Shown piece by piece: positions 52,801 to 61,991 of a DNA stretch of 64,000 bases. Under the pieces are notes generated by a model that was not told the origin of the DNA, searched no databases, and worked only from the letters and a program-made list of their open reading frames with translations. Numbering within the stretch: the first letter of the stretch is position 1; the number at the start of each line of letters is the position of its first letter. The stretch comes from UBA1563 sp037440065 (GTDB taxonomy: Bacteria > Bacteroidota > Ignavibacteria > Ignavibacteriales > Ignavibacteriaceae): positions 310,001-374,000 of the forward strand of contig JBBIUV010000018.1 of the NCBI GenBank assembly GCA_037440065.1, written 5' to 3'. Both the position numbers and the translations under genes were made by a program.

Positions 52801-55800
52801 TCCACCATCAGTTGAGTAATCAAGATTTACATTCGTTCCATAGTCACTATTCCAACGGATAGTATCGGCTGTTCCAATAACAAAATTTTCTCCGCCATTC
52901 GGGTAAACCAGAACAAGATTGTGCTGAGGAATAATATTAAATTCGGTTCTCTGAATATTTGACACGCGAAGCTCATCAATAGAAGCGCTAACGCCAGCAC
53001 CTGTTCCAAGAGGAATGAGAAGATTTCCCGAATAACCGTATGCAGGCATCCCTGTATTTGGATCACTTCCAACGAGTACACCGTTAATATAGAGTTTTGC
53101 GCCGGTACTTCCCCAAGTAGCCGCAATGTGCGTCCATTTGTTTAGGGGTACTTTTGCGCTTCCAGATGATAAGTTGAACGCAGCCCAAGCGCCTGAAGTT
53201 AATGTTCCACTTGAATCAATACCCATATCAAATGTCCATCCGTAACACGCCCCATAATATTGTCCTTGATTGACCAATCCCATTCCTTTACCGTAAGATG
53301 AAAGGTTAATCATAAATTCGATTGTACCGTTGGGTTGACTAAGTAGTTGTCCACCCAGATATTTTAGATAGGTAGATGAGCCCTGCGGTTCTCCAATAGG
53401 AGGAGCCATATTAAGAGCGTAATTTAGTTCGTTCAAACTAGGACTGAATGAAAAATTTGGAGCTGCAGAGTACCATTCTGTCCCACAAGGAAGTCCTGTT
53501 GGTTTTGCGGCTAGAACTGTTGCGTCGGTATTAACATTAAAGTGATCTAAAAGAATCGTATTGGCATCAGCAGTATATTCTCCGCTTTTGAAAAGTTGGA
53601 TTGTAAATGCGCTGTCACTCTCATCAAAATTATTTGGATTATTATTATCTGTAACTCTAACTTTACATGTTGTTGATGGAGTGAAGGGAACCATCCACGC
53701 ATAAGCAGGATAAATTGAGTAAAGACCGCCGGCAATATTCATCCATGTTGCCCCGTTATCGGTTGTGTAATCAATCTTAACTTGAGTAGTACTGGTTGCC
53801 GACCAACGGATTGTATCCACAGTACCGGAAGTAAGTAATTCATGTCCGTTAGGATAAAAAAGAGCAATTCCTGATGCTGTGTTTGGAGTTGCGCCTACCT
53901 CGTTCGATAAGTCACTTTCATTTCCGGCAGTATCAACAGCAGTAATACGGAAATAATATGTTAATCCGTTTGTTAAATTCATTATTGTTTTAGTTGAATC
54001 GGGCTGGTACACGCTATCAATTTGGATTCTAGCGTTCGAGGAGTTTCCCCCATAGATACGGTAAATTTTTACGTCTGCTTCTCCATTTTTTTGCCATGTT
54101 AAATATACAGACTGATCCATAGCAATTGCAGATAAACCAATTGGTATTGAAGGAGGTGTCTTGTCTTGGGCGATTGAATCCAGTAAATAAGTTCTAAAAC
54201 CTAAGTCAGTTCCTGGAACATCAGCGTACCATGTTGGCCGAGGCCAACCGGTTGGATGACGAAAATAATGATGCCCATTTGCGTAACCATTTACCGAAGT
54301 TGTTCCGTACCAGGTGTAACTTTGTACATCGGGATCACTGCGTAAAACAATAGCTAACGCTTGACCGGCGTCTACGGCTATTGGATTGGAACTAAAATCG
54401 ATAGTATAAAATCCCTGGGTTTCGGGCACGGCACTATAAGGAATTCGCATACTGGCAAGCGTATTTGCGTCATCTGTAACAGGGTAACCTCCTGAAGTTG
54501 GACGAATATCAAATAATAAATCTGCAGTTCCACCCGGATATCTTGATATTAATAGATCAATGCGTCCCAATTTTCCAGCTTGTCCAACAGTAAATACCTG
54601 AGCCTTATCCAGTCTACCTGTTGACATATCAATATTGGTAGGTTCAAAAAATTGATCGAGTTTAAAAGTATTTCCCGGTGGATTAGTATTGACCATTATC
54701 GTAAAAGTTCCATCACTTTCATCTACCATGGTTGGGTCGTTGATGTCCGTAACTCTAATTTTACACATTGTTGATGGAGTATTGGGAACAACCCATGCAT
54801 AACCTGAAGGATATTCTGCCGGCATGCTACCAACAATATTTATCCACGAATCACCGAAATTTGTTGTGTAATCCAATTTAACCTGAGTTAAATAATTCGC
54901 AGACCAATGTAGAGTGTCGATTGCTCCTCCAACAAGAAATTCTCCCCCGTTGGGAGTTTCTAATTTTAAAGTGCGGGTTTGATTTCCAGTGTCGTTGTAA
55001 ATTGCTTGGATTTCACTCAGACTCAAAACTCTATCGAAAATTCTAATGTCATCTAGTGAGCCTATAAATTGATCTAAGTATTTTCCGTCTTGCCCAATTC
55101 CCATATCGGTTAAAGTTGCAGTAATTGATCCGGTATTTGTAGCGGTTTCAGTTAACAAACCGTTAATAAAAAATTGGACTTGATCTTTCGCATCATCAAA
55201 TGTAACTGCTAGATGGGTCCAGGTATTACAGTTAATCGGAGAAAGATTTGCCGTTGAGGTTTCAACATTGCCAACAATCAATCTAGGATATGTTGGCAAA
55301 GTGCAATTGGTGCCCCATGTACCAAATCCAAATTCTTGCGTATAGTCTTTTCCAAGTATGCAATTAAAAGCGACAGAACTTCCAGCTTGATTCAACCAAA
55401 CGGTAAAAGTAAACTGCCCTTTAAAATTTAATTGTGGAGAATGAGGAACTTTGATTGAAGTATTATCACTAAATAAATAAGCGCTGCTTGGATTTGAAAA
55501 TCTGTCAGGCACCAACATTGCTCCTTTAACCGTACCATCATGCCCGTTCCCGGTTGCATCAATTGCATCGCCGTTAAATTTATAATGAGCAACAACCCCA
55601 CCTCCAGGGGCCATGTCAGTTATCGTGAAAACATTGTCGCTCACATCTAAGATAGATGGATTTGCCGCATCATAAACACGGATTAAGCAACTTGTTGATG
55701 GAGTATTTGGAATACTCCACATATATGTTGGGTACATCGAAGGAATGTATGTGGCAATATTTGTCCAATTCACTCCGCCATCAGTTGAATAATCGATATT

Positions 55801-56538
55801 AGATGACCCATTCATATTGGAGTTATTCCAGGCAATATAAATTGTTGATCCAACCGTAAAGAGCTCTCCACCGTTCGGAAATGTTACGTTGATTTTGGGT
55901 TTCGTTGTATCAATTATCGTAAAAACTCCGTCGCTCTCATCAAAAACTGCGGTATTGAGTGCGTCGCTAATTCTTACTATAGCTTTGCTGGTTGAAGTAG
56001 AAGAAACCATGCTCGAATAACTTCCCATATAAGCCGGAATATTTGATGCAATCGAATTCCATGTTTGACCGCTATCAGGAGAGAAATATAGATTTACCGA
56101 ACCAACACCATTGCTCGTCCAGGTAATGTTTTGTTGAGAACCGTTGTAAATAATTTCTCCGCCGTTGGGATAGGTAAGGGTCAATTTTGCTGGAAGCTGA
56201 TCGGTTATTGTAAAAGGAGTATCGCTTTCATCAAAAAAGAGGGAATTGTTCACATCTGTTACTCTCACTTTGTAGCTTGTTCCAACAATAGTCGGTGTCC
56301 ACCATGAGTAATTCGGGTACATTGAGTTTGCGGAACTAACAATTCTACTCCAGGTAACTCCATTATCACTTGAATAATCAAGATCAACAAAACCTGATGA
56401 ATTTGCGTCAGTCCATGAAATGGTTTGTGTTGAACCGGCAAGCCAAATTTCACCTCCGTTTGGAGCAATTAACGTTACTTGTGGAAAAAGGTTACAGGAG
56501 AACAATAAAACAGATACTAAAAGTAAAAGTTTTTTCAT
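49882..56538 (-). CDS. Giant T9SS-exported protein with four LamG-like, Fn3 and seven PNGGE repeats
   Basis: This 2218-residue protein has a signal peptide (MKKLLLLVSVLLFSCNLFPQ). Three PNGGE repeats come first, then a LamG domain, repeat 4, a ~180-residue beta domain (QFFEPTNIDMSTGRLDKAQV), an Fn3 domain (PPSIPIGLSAIAMDQSVYLT), repeat 5, a second LamG-like domain, repeat 6, two more LamG domains (DFSGNGNTATNFG; DESGNGNNGTNNG), repeat 7, a region with GWNMISFYV and GWNLMSYYY, a module shared with the 3014-residue protein (VPAGSVIGAFINGECRA) and a T9SS sorting domain (AYPNPFNPETRIRYTLN ... SGIYFYRM ... KKLLLLK). LamG and Fn3 modules suggest glycan or protein binding at the surface. No catalytic site was seen. 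Confidence 0.9.
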   Translation of the reverse strand: MKKLLLLVSVLLFSCNLFPQVTLIAPNGGEIWLAGSTQTISWTDANSSGFVDLDYSSDNGVTWSRIVSSANSMYPNYSWWTPTIVGTSYKVRVTDVNNSLFFDESDTPFTITDQLPAKLTLTYPNGGEIIYNGSQQNITWTSNGVGSVNLYFSPDSGQTWNSIASNIPAYMGSYSSMVSSTSTSKAIVRISDALNTAVFDESDGVFTIIDTTKPKINVTFPNGGELFTVGSTIYIAWNNSNMNGSSNIDYSTDGGVNWTNIATYIPSMYPTYMWSIPNTPSTSCLIRVYDAANPSILDVSDNVFTITDMAPGGGVVAHYKFNGDAIDATGNGHDGTVKGAMLVPDRFSNPSSAYLFSDNTSIKVPHSPQLNFKGQFTFTVWLNQAGSSVAFNCILGKDYTQEFGFGTWGTNCTLPTYPRLIVGNVETSTANLSPINCNTWTHLAVTFDDAKDQVQFFINGLLTETATNTGSITATLTDMGIGQDGKYLDQFIGSLDDIRIFDRVLSLSEIQAIYNDTGNQTRTLKLETPNGGEFLVGGAIDTLHWSANYLTQVKLDYTTNFGDSWINIVGSMPAEYPSGYAWVVPNTPSTMCKIRVTDINDPTMVDESDGTFTIMVNTNPPGNTFKLDQFFEPTNIDMSTGRLDKAQVFTVGQAGKLGRIDLLISRYPGGTADLLFDIRPTSGGYPVTDDANTLASMRIPYSAVPETQGFYTIDFSSNPIAVDAGQALAIVLRSDPDVQSYTWYGTTSVNGYANGHHYFRHPTGWPRPTWYADVPGTDLGFRTYLLDSIAQDKTPPSIPIGLSAIAMDQSVYLTWQKNGEADVKIYRIYGGNSSNARIQIDSVYQPDSTKTIMNLTNGLTYYFRITAVDTAGNESDLSNEVGATPNTASGIALFYPNGHELLTSGTVDTIRWSATSTTQVKIDYTTDNGATWMNIAGGLYSIYPAYAWMVPFTPSTTCKVRVTDNNNPNNFDESDSAFTIQLFKSGEYTADANTILLDHFNVNTDATVLAAKPTGLPCGTEWYSAAPNFSFSPSLNELNYALNMAPPIGEPQGSSTYLKYLGGQLLSQPNGTIEFMINLSSYGKGMGLVNQGQYYGACYGWTFDMGIDSSGTLTSGAWAAFNLSSGSAKVPLNKWTHIAATWGSTGAKLYINGVLVGSDPNTGMPAYGYSGNLLIPLGTGAGVSASIDELRVSNIQRTEFNIIPQHNLVLVYPNGGENFVIGTADTIRWNSDYGTNVNLDYSTDGGETWSWIARNFPSIHNALPWLIPQTPSTTCLVRITDANNPTIFDGSDNVFTISAQKFGDLIAYYPFIEGSLTDFSGNGNTATNFGGQLVADRFGNPNSAYYFNGEAYMSVPNSPSLQSPTNMVTLSGWVKNDMGSIYAIAVKSATSGLGQYRLYLTDYSVVFSSSIAADVSMPFTFEHGKWYFVAVTWDGNNINYFVNGNLIGSIPSVGTLTPDSEPLVWGMDTPGLTEFTVGTIDDIRIYNRALPTAEIRALYHEGGWDFRTVDSGLVAFYPFNNNTIDESGNGNNGTNNGATPSADRFNTPNSALSFDGNSNFVLVPSSASLNIQNSITLAAWIKTDNPHIIQDLNPGSIVAKHETVQTRQYDLFLYSTDYDSLSFDLVDERDNFSSNEYFFGTSTPSALLKNNQWHMVVGTYDYNTGFSQIYVDGALSSARYLGQINLMKSNVPLTIGCYSEQNSNFRGFFNGIIDDIRIYDRSLSQQEIMMLYYEKEYFPTSLTLITPNGGEVFQANSPVPIEWSAMNVHNLSLEYTSDNGTSWSLICDTLTAASTGFLWYAPYIESNMVRIRISDKFNPALFDESDSNFTVTNKITQYVPLYYSGWNMISFYVQPSSSIPRDVFPSPLVLQVKTELKSFDPALPEFLNTLKNVDAGQGYLVKTDSSERSFAVKGDHFYPADGINYRAGWNLMSYYYSYGESIWYAFEPIMSSIEEIKTLTGYFSPLGSEVTNTLYWLEPGEAYWLKLNAKVDGYVLPSPQTIMPKKHLTKGQKLMVELPWKLKGYTQSTVAIFNVTSNGRPVPAGSVIGAFINGECRAISEVKLNSEGIAFATLVINGDKEEEASFKIFDAEKKEAFGSNLKLNTKPGTTIPGIQELPFTFVTGIEDPILPTTTTLMNAYPNPFNPETRIRYTLNKDQYVSLKIYDVLGKEVITLVDDNKNAGYYEVSFDASGLPSGIYFYRMQSGEYVSVKKLLLLK

Positions 56539-57231
56539 GGCGGTGTTCCTTTCGGACTAATTGAAGTTATTCTTTAACTTAACTATAGATAGATACTTTT
56601 AAAACTTAACAAAGTTCTTTAATACAGGACTTCTCTCTTGGGGAGAAAAAGCTGTATAAACTGAACTGTTCAACAAATAGAAAACACATTTCTCAAAAAT
56701 TGGAGCGGAAATCAGTTACATTATTTAGGTGCTCAAAAATATCAGATTCCATCCTAATAATTAGTGATTACCGATATAAATGTCAATAATTAAATTGGTC
56801 AAATGCAAGTTTGTGACAATGAATACAACTCGACCTATTTTGAATTTTTCACCCTTTATTTAACTCGTAAGCAAATAAGCTCGAATTATTTTGAGCTGGT
56901 GATTGGACAAAACTTGCGAAAATCATTTCATAAGTTAAACGTAGTCTTGTTTTAATTCTCTCACAGTTGCGGCACCTTGAACTTTTTAATAGCTTTAACG
57001 TTCAGTCACTGAGATATATGAAAGATTTGGCGAATTTTAGAATTGTAGTTTTAACTCAATAGAGATAATGATGCGAATATTTTTTATTATTCAGCCATAT
57101 GCTGTTTATTTTTTAGAATTAATAAAATTGAAAACGTTCCCCGAAATTTGCCTCTGCTAATTTAGTTCAGACCTGTATATTGCAGTAAAAAAAATATTCT
57201 TTACAAATAATTTGATTAGGACTCAACGGTG
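56539..57231. other. 693-base divergent spacer
   Basis: It is AT-rich with no convincing frame on either strand. It should hold the promoters of the 2218-residue gene (-) and of the foldase gene (+). One hairpin (AGCTCGAA-ttat-TTTGAGCT, 56878-56897) was found. No sigma-54-like site was found upstream of 57232. Confidence 0.4.
56878..56897. other. 8-bp inverted repeat in the divergent spacer
   Basis: AGCTCGAA and TTTGAGCT pair around a 4-base loop, with one G-U pair. It lies mid-spacer, far from either start, without a T-run. It might be an operator or a chance repeat. Confidence 0.25.
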
Positions 57232-59064
57232 ATGAGGAAATACATTCTCTTATTCTTACTTTCAATTCTTGTACAAACACAATTAAGTGAAGCACAAAAA
57301 AAAGACGAACCGGTCGCCAAAATTGGCTCTACGCTTATCACTGCTGATGAATTTAAGACCCGCTATGAGTTGTTGCCTCATCCAAGCGTTACTCACAAAA
57401 ACACCGACTCATTAAAAAAAGAATTCCTTGCTTCTCTTATCTCAGAAAAGCTTTGGGCATTGGAAGCTGCGGATAAACGTTTCGACACTTTAAAATATTA
57501 TAAGGACTTGCTTAAGCCAATCGAAAAAATGTTTCTGCGCGACGGATTATTTAAACAAGAGGTTGAAAGCAAAACCAAGATTACAGATATTGATTTAATC
57601 CGTGGTAAGGCTAGAGCAAAAACAACTTTAAAAGTTTTAATAATTAGTTCGGTAGATTCGGTTGAAAGCTATGCAATTTATAAGGAACTTCGGAAAGGAG
57701 CTTCTTTTGATTCGCTATTAAAAATGCGTCCCGATTATGCAATTCAGAAAGAAGCGGTTCCAATCACTTTCGGAAAAATGGATGACGAATGGATGGAGGA
57801 TTCGCTATACAGTTTGAAGCTAAATACCTATTCTAAACCGATGAAAAACAGAAGCGGTTGGTTTATTTTTAAACTGGTCGACAAAACTTCTTCAATTCCT
57901 GATAAGAATGCAACCGGCGCAGATAATGTTAAAAACATTATAAAACTAAGAAGGACGAAAGCAAACGGAACAGAGTATTTAAATAAAATTCTCTCGGGCA
58001 TCCAAATTCAATTTAATCCCAATATTGTTATGGAACTGCCCGATAAAATTCTCCAATCTTTTCAGAGAAGAAAAGAGATCAATCCAGCTGACTCATCTAA
58101 TTATCATTTTACCGAGTTCGATCTTTTGTATATAGCTTCTCTTTACGGCAACGAAAAACTTGTTTTACCGATTGCGAACTTTGACAAAGATTCTCCAACA
58201 TTAAACGATTTTCTCTATTATCTAATTGTTGAAGATTTTTACATCAAACATGCCAACAAACAAAATATTGTAGGATTGCTTCAAAAGAAATTAAACGATT
58301 TTGTTCAACACGAATTGATAACCCGTGAAGCTATACGAAGAGGAATTCAAAATCATCCGCAAGTTCAAAAAGATATTCAAATGTGGCGGGATAGTTATTT
58401 ATCGCAATTTATGAAGAAAGTTTTTGTTGATTCATCCCGCGTGACCGATGATGAAGTCTATAAATATTATTTGAGTAAAACGGGAAATCAAGTTGCCGGA
58501 TTAAAAGTAAATCTTATTGAAATTTTGTCAGACAATCTCGATTCAGTTCAAACGATTTTGCAAAAAATAAACAGTGGAGAAGATTTTAAAACCTTAGCCG
58601 AAAGATATAACCAGCGGAAATCAACCTTAGGACAAAAAGGTGAATTCGGATGGCAATATACTTTTCAGCTAGGGGAAATCGGAAAAATTGCGGAAACGAT
58701 GAAAGAAGGGGAAGTTTATGGTCCTCTAAAAGTTGAAGGAGGTTACTCCATATTTAAACTGCTTGGTAAAAAAGAAGCGCAAGATTCTGTAAAGCAAACT
58801 TTTGAAGCGAGCAAAGATAAAATTAAAGAAGAACTTTTTGAGAAACGACTTTATGAAAACGTAACTGAAGGAACTGCGCGACTAGCACAAAAATTTGGTG
58901 TCACTCTATATGACCAGTCGTTGCAGCAATTGTCCGTTACTGAAGTTAATATGTTTACCTACCGTTACATGGGTTTTGGCGGAAGGATTTCAGGAGTTCC
59001 AACCATAACACCAAATGTGGATTGGATGCAAACCTGGCAGAAGCAAAAGAAATTACTTCCTTAA
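57232..59064 (+). CDS. PpiC/SurA-type peptidyl-prolyl isomerase (periplasmic foldase)
   Basis: This 610-residue exported protein has a signal peptide (MRKYILLFLLSILVQTQL ... SEAQ). Its N-terminal part (VAKIGSTLITADEFKTRYEL) is the SurA-like chaperone start. Two parvulin-like regions follow: an imperfect one (~residues 130-225; ...SGWFIFKLVDK) and a better one (~420-520; AERYNQRKSTLGQKGEFGWQ, EGEVYGPLKVEGGYSIFKLL). They would catalyse proline isomerisation or hold unfolded outer-membrane proteins. ATG 57232 is chosen over the GTG just before it; AGGA lies 10 bases upstream. It is followed 60 bases later by the binding-protein gene. Confidence 0.85.
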   Translation: MRKYILLFLLSILVQTQLSEAQKKDEPVAKIGSTLITADEFKTRYELLPHPSVTHKNTDSLKKEFLASLISEKLWALEAADKRFDTLKYYKDLLKPIEKMFLRDGLFKQEVESKTKITDIDLIRGKARAKTTLKVLIISSVDSVESYAIYKELRKGASFDSLLKMRPDYAIQKEAVPITFGKMDDEWMEDSLYSLKLNTYSKPMKNRSGWFIFKLVDKTSSIPDKNATGADNVKNIIKLRRTKANGTEYLNKILSGIQIQFNPNIVMELPDKILQSFQRRKEINPADSSNYHFTEFDLLYIASLYGNEKLVLPIANFDKDSPTLNDFLYYLIVEDFYIKHANKQNIVGLLQKKLNDFVQHELITREAIRRGIQNHPQVQKDIQMWRDSYLSQFMKKVFVDSSRVTDDEVYKYYLSKTGNQVAGLKVNLIEILSDNLDSVQTILQKINSGEDFKTLAERYNQRKSTLGQKGEFGWQYTFQLGEIGKIAETMKEGEVYGPLKVEGGYSIFKLLGKKEAQDSVKQTFEASKDKIKEELFEKRLYENVTEGTARLAQKFGVTLYDQSLQQLSVTEVNMFTYRYMGFGGRISGVPTITPNVDWMQTWQKQKKLLP

Positions 59065-59124
59065 GAAATCCTAATAGCGATTGGACTGTAGTGTTAAACC
59101 GAATAAAATTTAAGTTTACATCAA

Positions 59125-60447
59125 ATGAAATTTGAAAAAACTTTTTATGTTATTCTCAGCGGAATAGTAATGATTTCATTCCTGCTGATCACTTATGTCT
59201 TTCCAACAGGCTCGGGACTTCCATCTGCAAAGACGAAGGCAAAAAAAATCTATTTTGTTGATAACATTTCAAGCGCTCACCAAAAAGTAATCGAAGCATT
59301 TAATAAAAAGTATGAAGGGCAAATTGAAGTTGTAGCAATTAATCTATCGTTTGATAAGTTCAGCACAAATGAGCGAAAAGAATTACTCGCAAGATATCTT
59401 CGTAACAAGAGCGATCGTATTGATGTTTTTACAGTTGATCAAATTTGGGTGCCCCGATTTGCGAAATGGGCAGTTCCACTCACTCCATATTCTTTTCAAA
59501 ATGAAAAAGGAAAAATTCTAAACTACGCTCTTCAAACATGTATTTATGACAACATGTTAATGGCAATCCCGTTGTACATTGATATTGCGCACTTATATTA
59601 CCGCGATGATCTTTTACAAAAGCTTTCTAATTACCAGGAACTTCAGACAAAAATTAAAAATTCAATAACATGGGAGGACTTGGCAGACTTATCCAAAAAA
59701 TTTGCGGTGTCTAAAAATGCCTATTACATTTTTCAGGCAGATAATTATGAAGGATTAATCTGCAGTTTTTTTGAGATGATGGCGAATGGGAAAAATCCTT
59801 TTTACCGCAATGACACACTTTTTTTAAGCGAATCGCGATTTAAAAAGGTACTTAATCAACTTCTCAAAAATATTTATCGCGATAAAATATCTCCCGATAA
59901 AGTTATCGATTTGAAAGAAAATGAGAGTCTTGATTTTTTATTACATGAAGATGGTTTTTCTGTCCGAGGCTGGTCGAGTTTAAAAGCAGGAGAAACTTAT
60001 TCTGAACATGCGGGAATACTCAAAAAACTTAAAAGAGCCCCAACTCCACATTTTTCAGGAGAAAAACCGGTTTCCATTTTCGGCGGCTGGAATTTAATGA
60101 TCTCAAAATATTCAACAAATGTTAGTGAAGCGGTAAAACTTATAAATTTCTTTACAAGCGAGGAATCACAAAAGCTTATGTACAAAGAAGTGGGATATTT
60201 ACCTGTGCTTACTAAGTTATATGAAGATCAAGAGTTTTTGAAAGAAAATCCCGATCTCACTTTTTACAAAGAGTTGATGAAGAATGCAACGCATCGACCT
60301 TTTTTTAAGAAGTACACTATCTTCTCGGATATTCTTGCACGAATTATTCATTCAGCTCTAAAAAAAGAAATATCCGTGGACGAAGCAGTAAAAACAGCTT
60401 ATGTAAAAATCCGCAAAGCGGGAATCATAGTTCAACCGGCGGACTAG
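59125..60447 (+). CDS. Membrane-anchored extracellular solute-binding protein
   Basis: This 440-residue protein has an N-terminal hydrophobic segment (residues ~8-30; FYVILSGIVMISFLLITYVF) without a lipobox, so it is probably anchored or cleaved. The rest is like the sugar-binding ABC family: FDKFSTNERKELLARYLRNK, DVFTVDQIWVPRFAKWAVPL, AIPLYIDIAHLYYRDDLL, and FFTSEESQKLMYKEVGYLPV as the C-terminal signature. No ABC permease or ATPase gene follows. The next two genes are a sensor kinase and its sigma-54 activator, so it may pass a ligand signal to the kinase (inference). Confidence 0.85.
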   Translation: MKFEKTFYVILSGIVMISFLLITYVFPTGSGLPSAKTKAKKIYFVDNISSAHQKVIEAFNKKYEGQIEVVAINLSFDKFSTNERKELLARYLRNKSDRIDVFTVDQIWVPRFAKWAVPLTPYSFQNEKGKILNYALQTCIYDNMLMAIPLYIDIAHLYYRDDLLQKLSNYQELQTKIKNSITWEDLADLSKKFAVSKNAYYIFQADNYEGLICSFFEMMANGKNPFYRNDTLFLSESRFKKVLNQLLKNIYRDKISPDKVIDLKENESLDFLLHEDGFSVRGWSSLKAGETYSEHAGILKKLKRAPTPHFSGEKPVSIFGGWNLMISKYSTNVSEAVKLINFFTSEESQKLMYKEVGYLPVLTKLYEDQEFLKENPDLTFYKELMKNATHRPFFKKYTIFSDILARIIHSALKKEISVDEAVKTAYVKIRKAGIIVQPAD

Positions 60448-60452
60448 TAAAG

Positions 60453-61931
60453 ATGGCATCAAAAAAAATATTAGACAGATTTCGTGAATATCATTTTCAG
60501 TTTAAACACCTTACGGTGCTTTTTATCGTTATTTTTGCCTTCCAGTTAATCATTTCGATTATTAATAAAATTTCGATCACAAATTTCTTAAACACAACTC
60601 AGGAGTGGTATCAAAAAGATTCCGCCGAGCGGCTTGCAAATTTAACCACAACTTCAATTGAACTTTTACTTGAAACGATCGATCCCCAAAAAGTTTTAAG
60701 TGAGCAAGAATCAAAAAGGATCACGCAGTCCTTTGATATCATTTTTAGTCAACAAACTTTACAGCACAATGTTGAAGCGCTTTGCATCCTTGTAAACAAA
60801 GGCGATAGTGTTATTGCAATAGATGAAGGAACCGATCTCTACGCGTATCTAGTTGCAGAAGATTTGTCGTTTACAGGCATTAAAGAAAAATATGCTCAGG
60901 CAATTTCTCTCTACATGCCGATTAAAAATCAAGTTGAATCTCAGGAACAAATACAAACGATTTTAACAAACAGGAAGTCGTATAACATATTTGTCCCGTT
61001 TGTACTTCGTGGAGAAGTGATCGGTGCTTTGTACATGAAAAATTCTCCCGATTTTTCTTTTATAACGGATCAAATTATTTCTGGATATGATGAAACTTCA
61101 CTCATCTATCTTTCACTTATTTTACTAGGTTTGCTGGCGATGTATTTCATTTCTTCCTACACGGTAAAAGAACGTGATGAAGCGCAGAAACTTTTGTTTG
61201 ATGAGCACGAAGAAAATTTGAAGAAACAAATCAACTACCAAAAAGAACTTGTCTTTACAAAGAGAATTTATCACACGCATCATAAAGCTGAAAAAATTAT
61301 GGGATTTATAAAAGAAGATCTCCGCCAGCTTGAATCAGAAAATATCGACGAAGTTAAATATCGCGTTGCCAAATATTCCAATTTTATTTCGCGTGTAATT
61401 TATGATATGAAGTGGTATGATCCGCCGATTCAGACTATCCGTAACCAGTTGTTCCAAACCAATTTGAACGAAGTAATCAATTTTTTGGTGAAGCACATCT
61501 TTTTACGAATTGCGAAGAAGACGAATGCTTTTACAATAAATTTGTCTCTGGATGAAAATCTTCCAACTGTTCCCGTTAATGAATTTGTTGTGTGGGAAAT
61601 ACTCGAACCACTCATTCAGAATAGTATTGATCACGGTGGCGAACAGAATCTACAAATAGCAATTACTTCGCAGTATGATCAGGCGAACAGAAAATCTCTC
61701 ATAATAATTTCAGATAATGGGAAAGGAATTTCTCCCGAACTTCTTAAAATGGAGGAAGACGGAAGGAAATATCTTTTCCACGAAAATGTATCAACAAAAA
61801 AATCTGATATTCCAACCATCGGTTACGGATGTTATATTGCTTATGAGATTGCAAAACGCTGTGGATGGAATCTCGATGTGGAAAATTTACCGCAAGCAGG
61901 ATGTAGGTTTGTCATATCAATTGGAAATTAG
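60453..61931 (+). CDS. Membrane sensor histidine kinase with unusual H-box
   Basis: This 492-residue protein has two membrane helices (~19-41 and ~211-233) around a periplasmic sensor of about 170 residues. A coiled-coil region follows (KQINYQKELVFTKRIYHTHH), with candidate phosphoaccepting His at 274, 276 or 277; it lacks the usual HExRNPL-type motif. The ATPase domain is clear: N box NSIDHGG (N390), G1 box SDNGKGIS (D421), and G2 region TIGYGCYIAYEIAKRCG. The gene starts 5 bases after the binding-protein stop. It is likely to receive the signal from that protein. Confidence 0.88.
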   Translation: MASKKILDRFREYHFQFKHLTVLFIVIFAFQLIISIINKISITNFLNTTQEWYQKDSAERLANLTTTSIELLLETIDPQKVLSEQESKRITQSFDIIFSQQTLQHNVEALCILVNKGDSVIAIDEGTDLYAYLVAEDLSFTGIKEKYAQAISLYMPIKNQVESQEQIQTILTNRKSYNIFVPFVLRGEVIGALYMKNSPDFSFITDQIISGYDETSLIYLSLILLGLLAMYFISSYTVKERDEAQKLLFDEHEENLKKQINYQKELVFTKRIYHTHHKAEKIMGFIKEDLRQLESENIDEVKYRVAKYSNFISRVIYDMKWYDPPIQTIRNQLFQTNLNEVINFLVKHIFLRIAKKTNAFTINLSLDENLPTVPVNEFVVWEILEPLIQNSIDHGGEQNLQIAITSQYDQANRKSLIIISDNGKGISPELLKMEEDGRKYLFHENVSTKKSDIPTIGYGCYIAYEIAKRCGWNLDVENLPQAGCRFVISIGN

Positions 61932-61991
61932 AAATTGTTTCGCTGTTTTATTTTATAACTAAAGATGAGTAATCGGTATTAAGGAGCTGTA

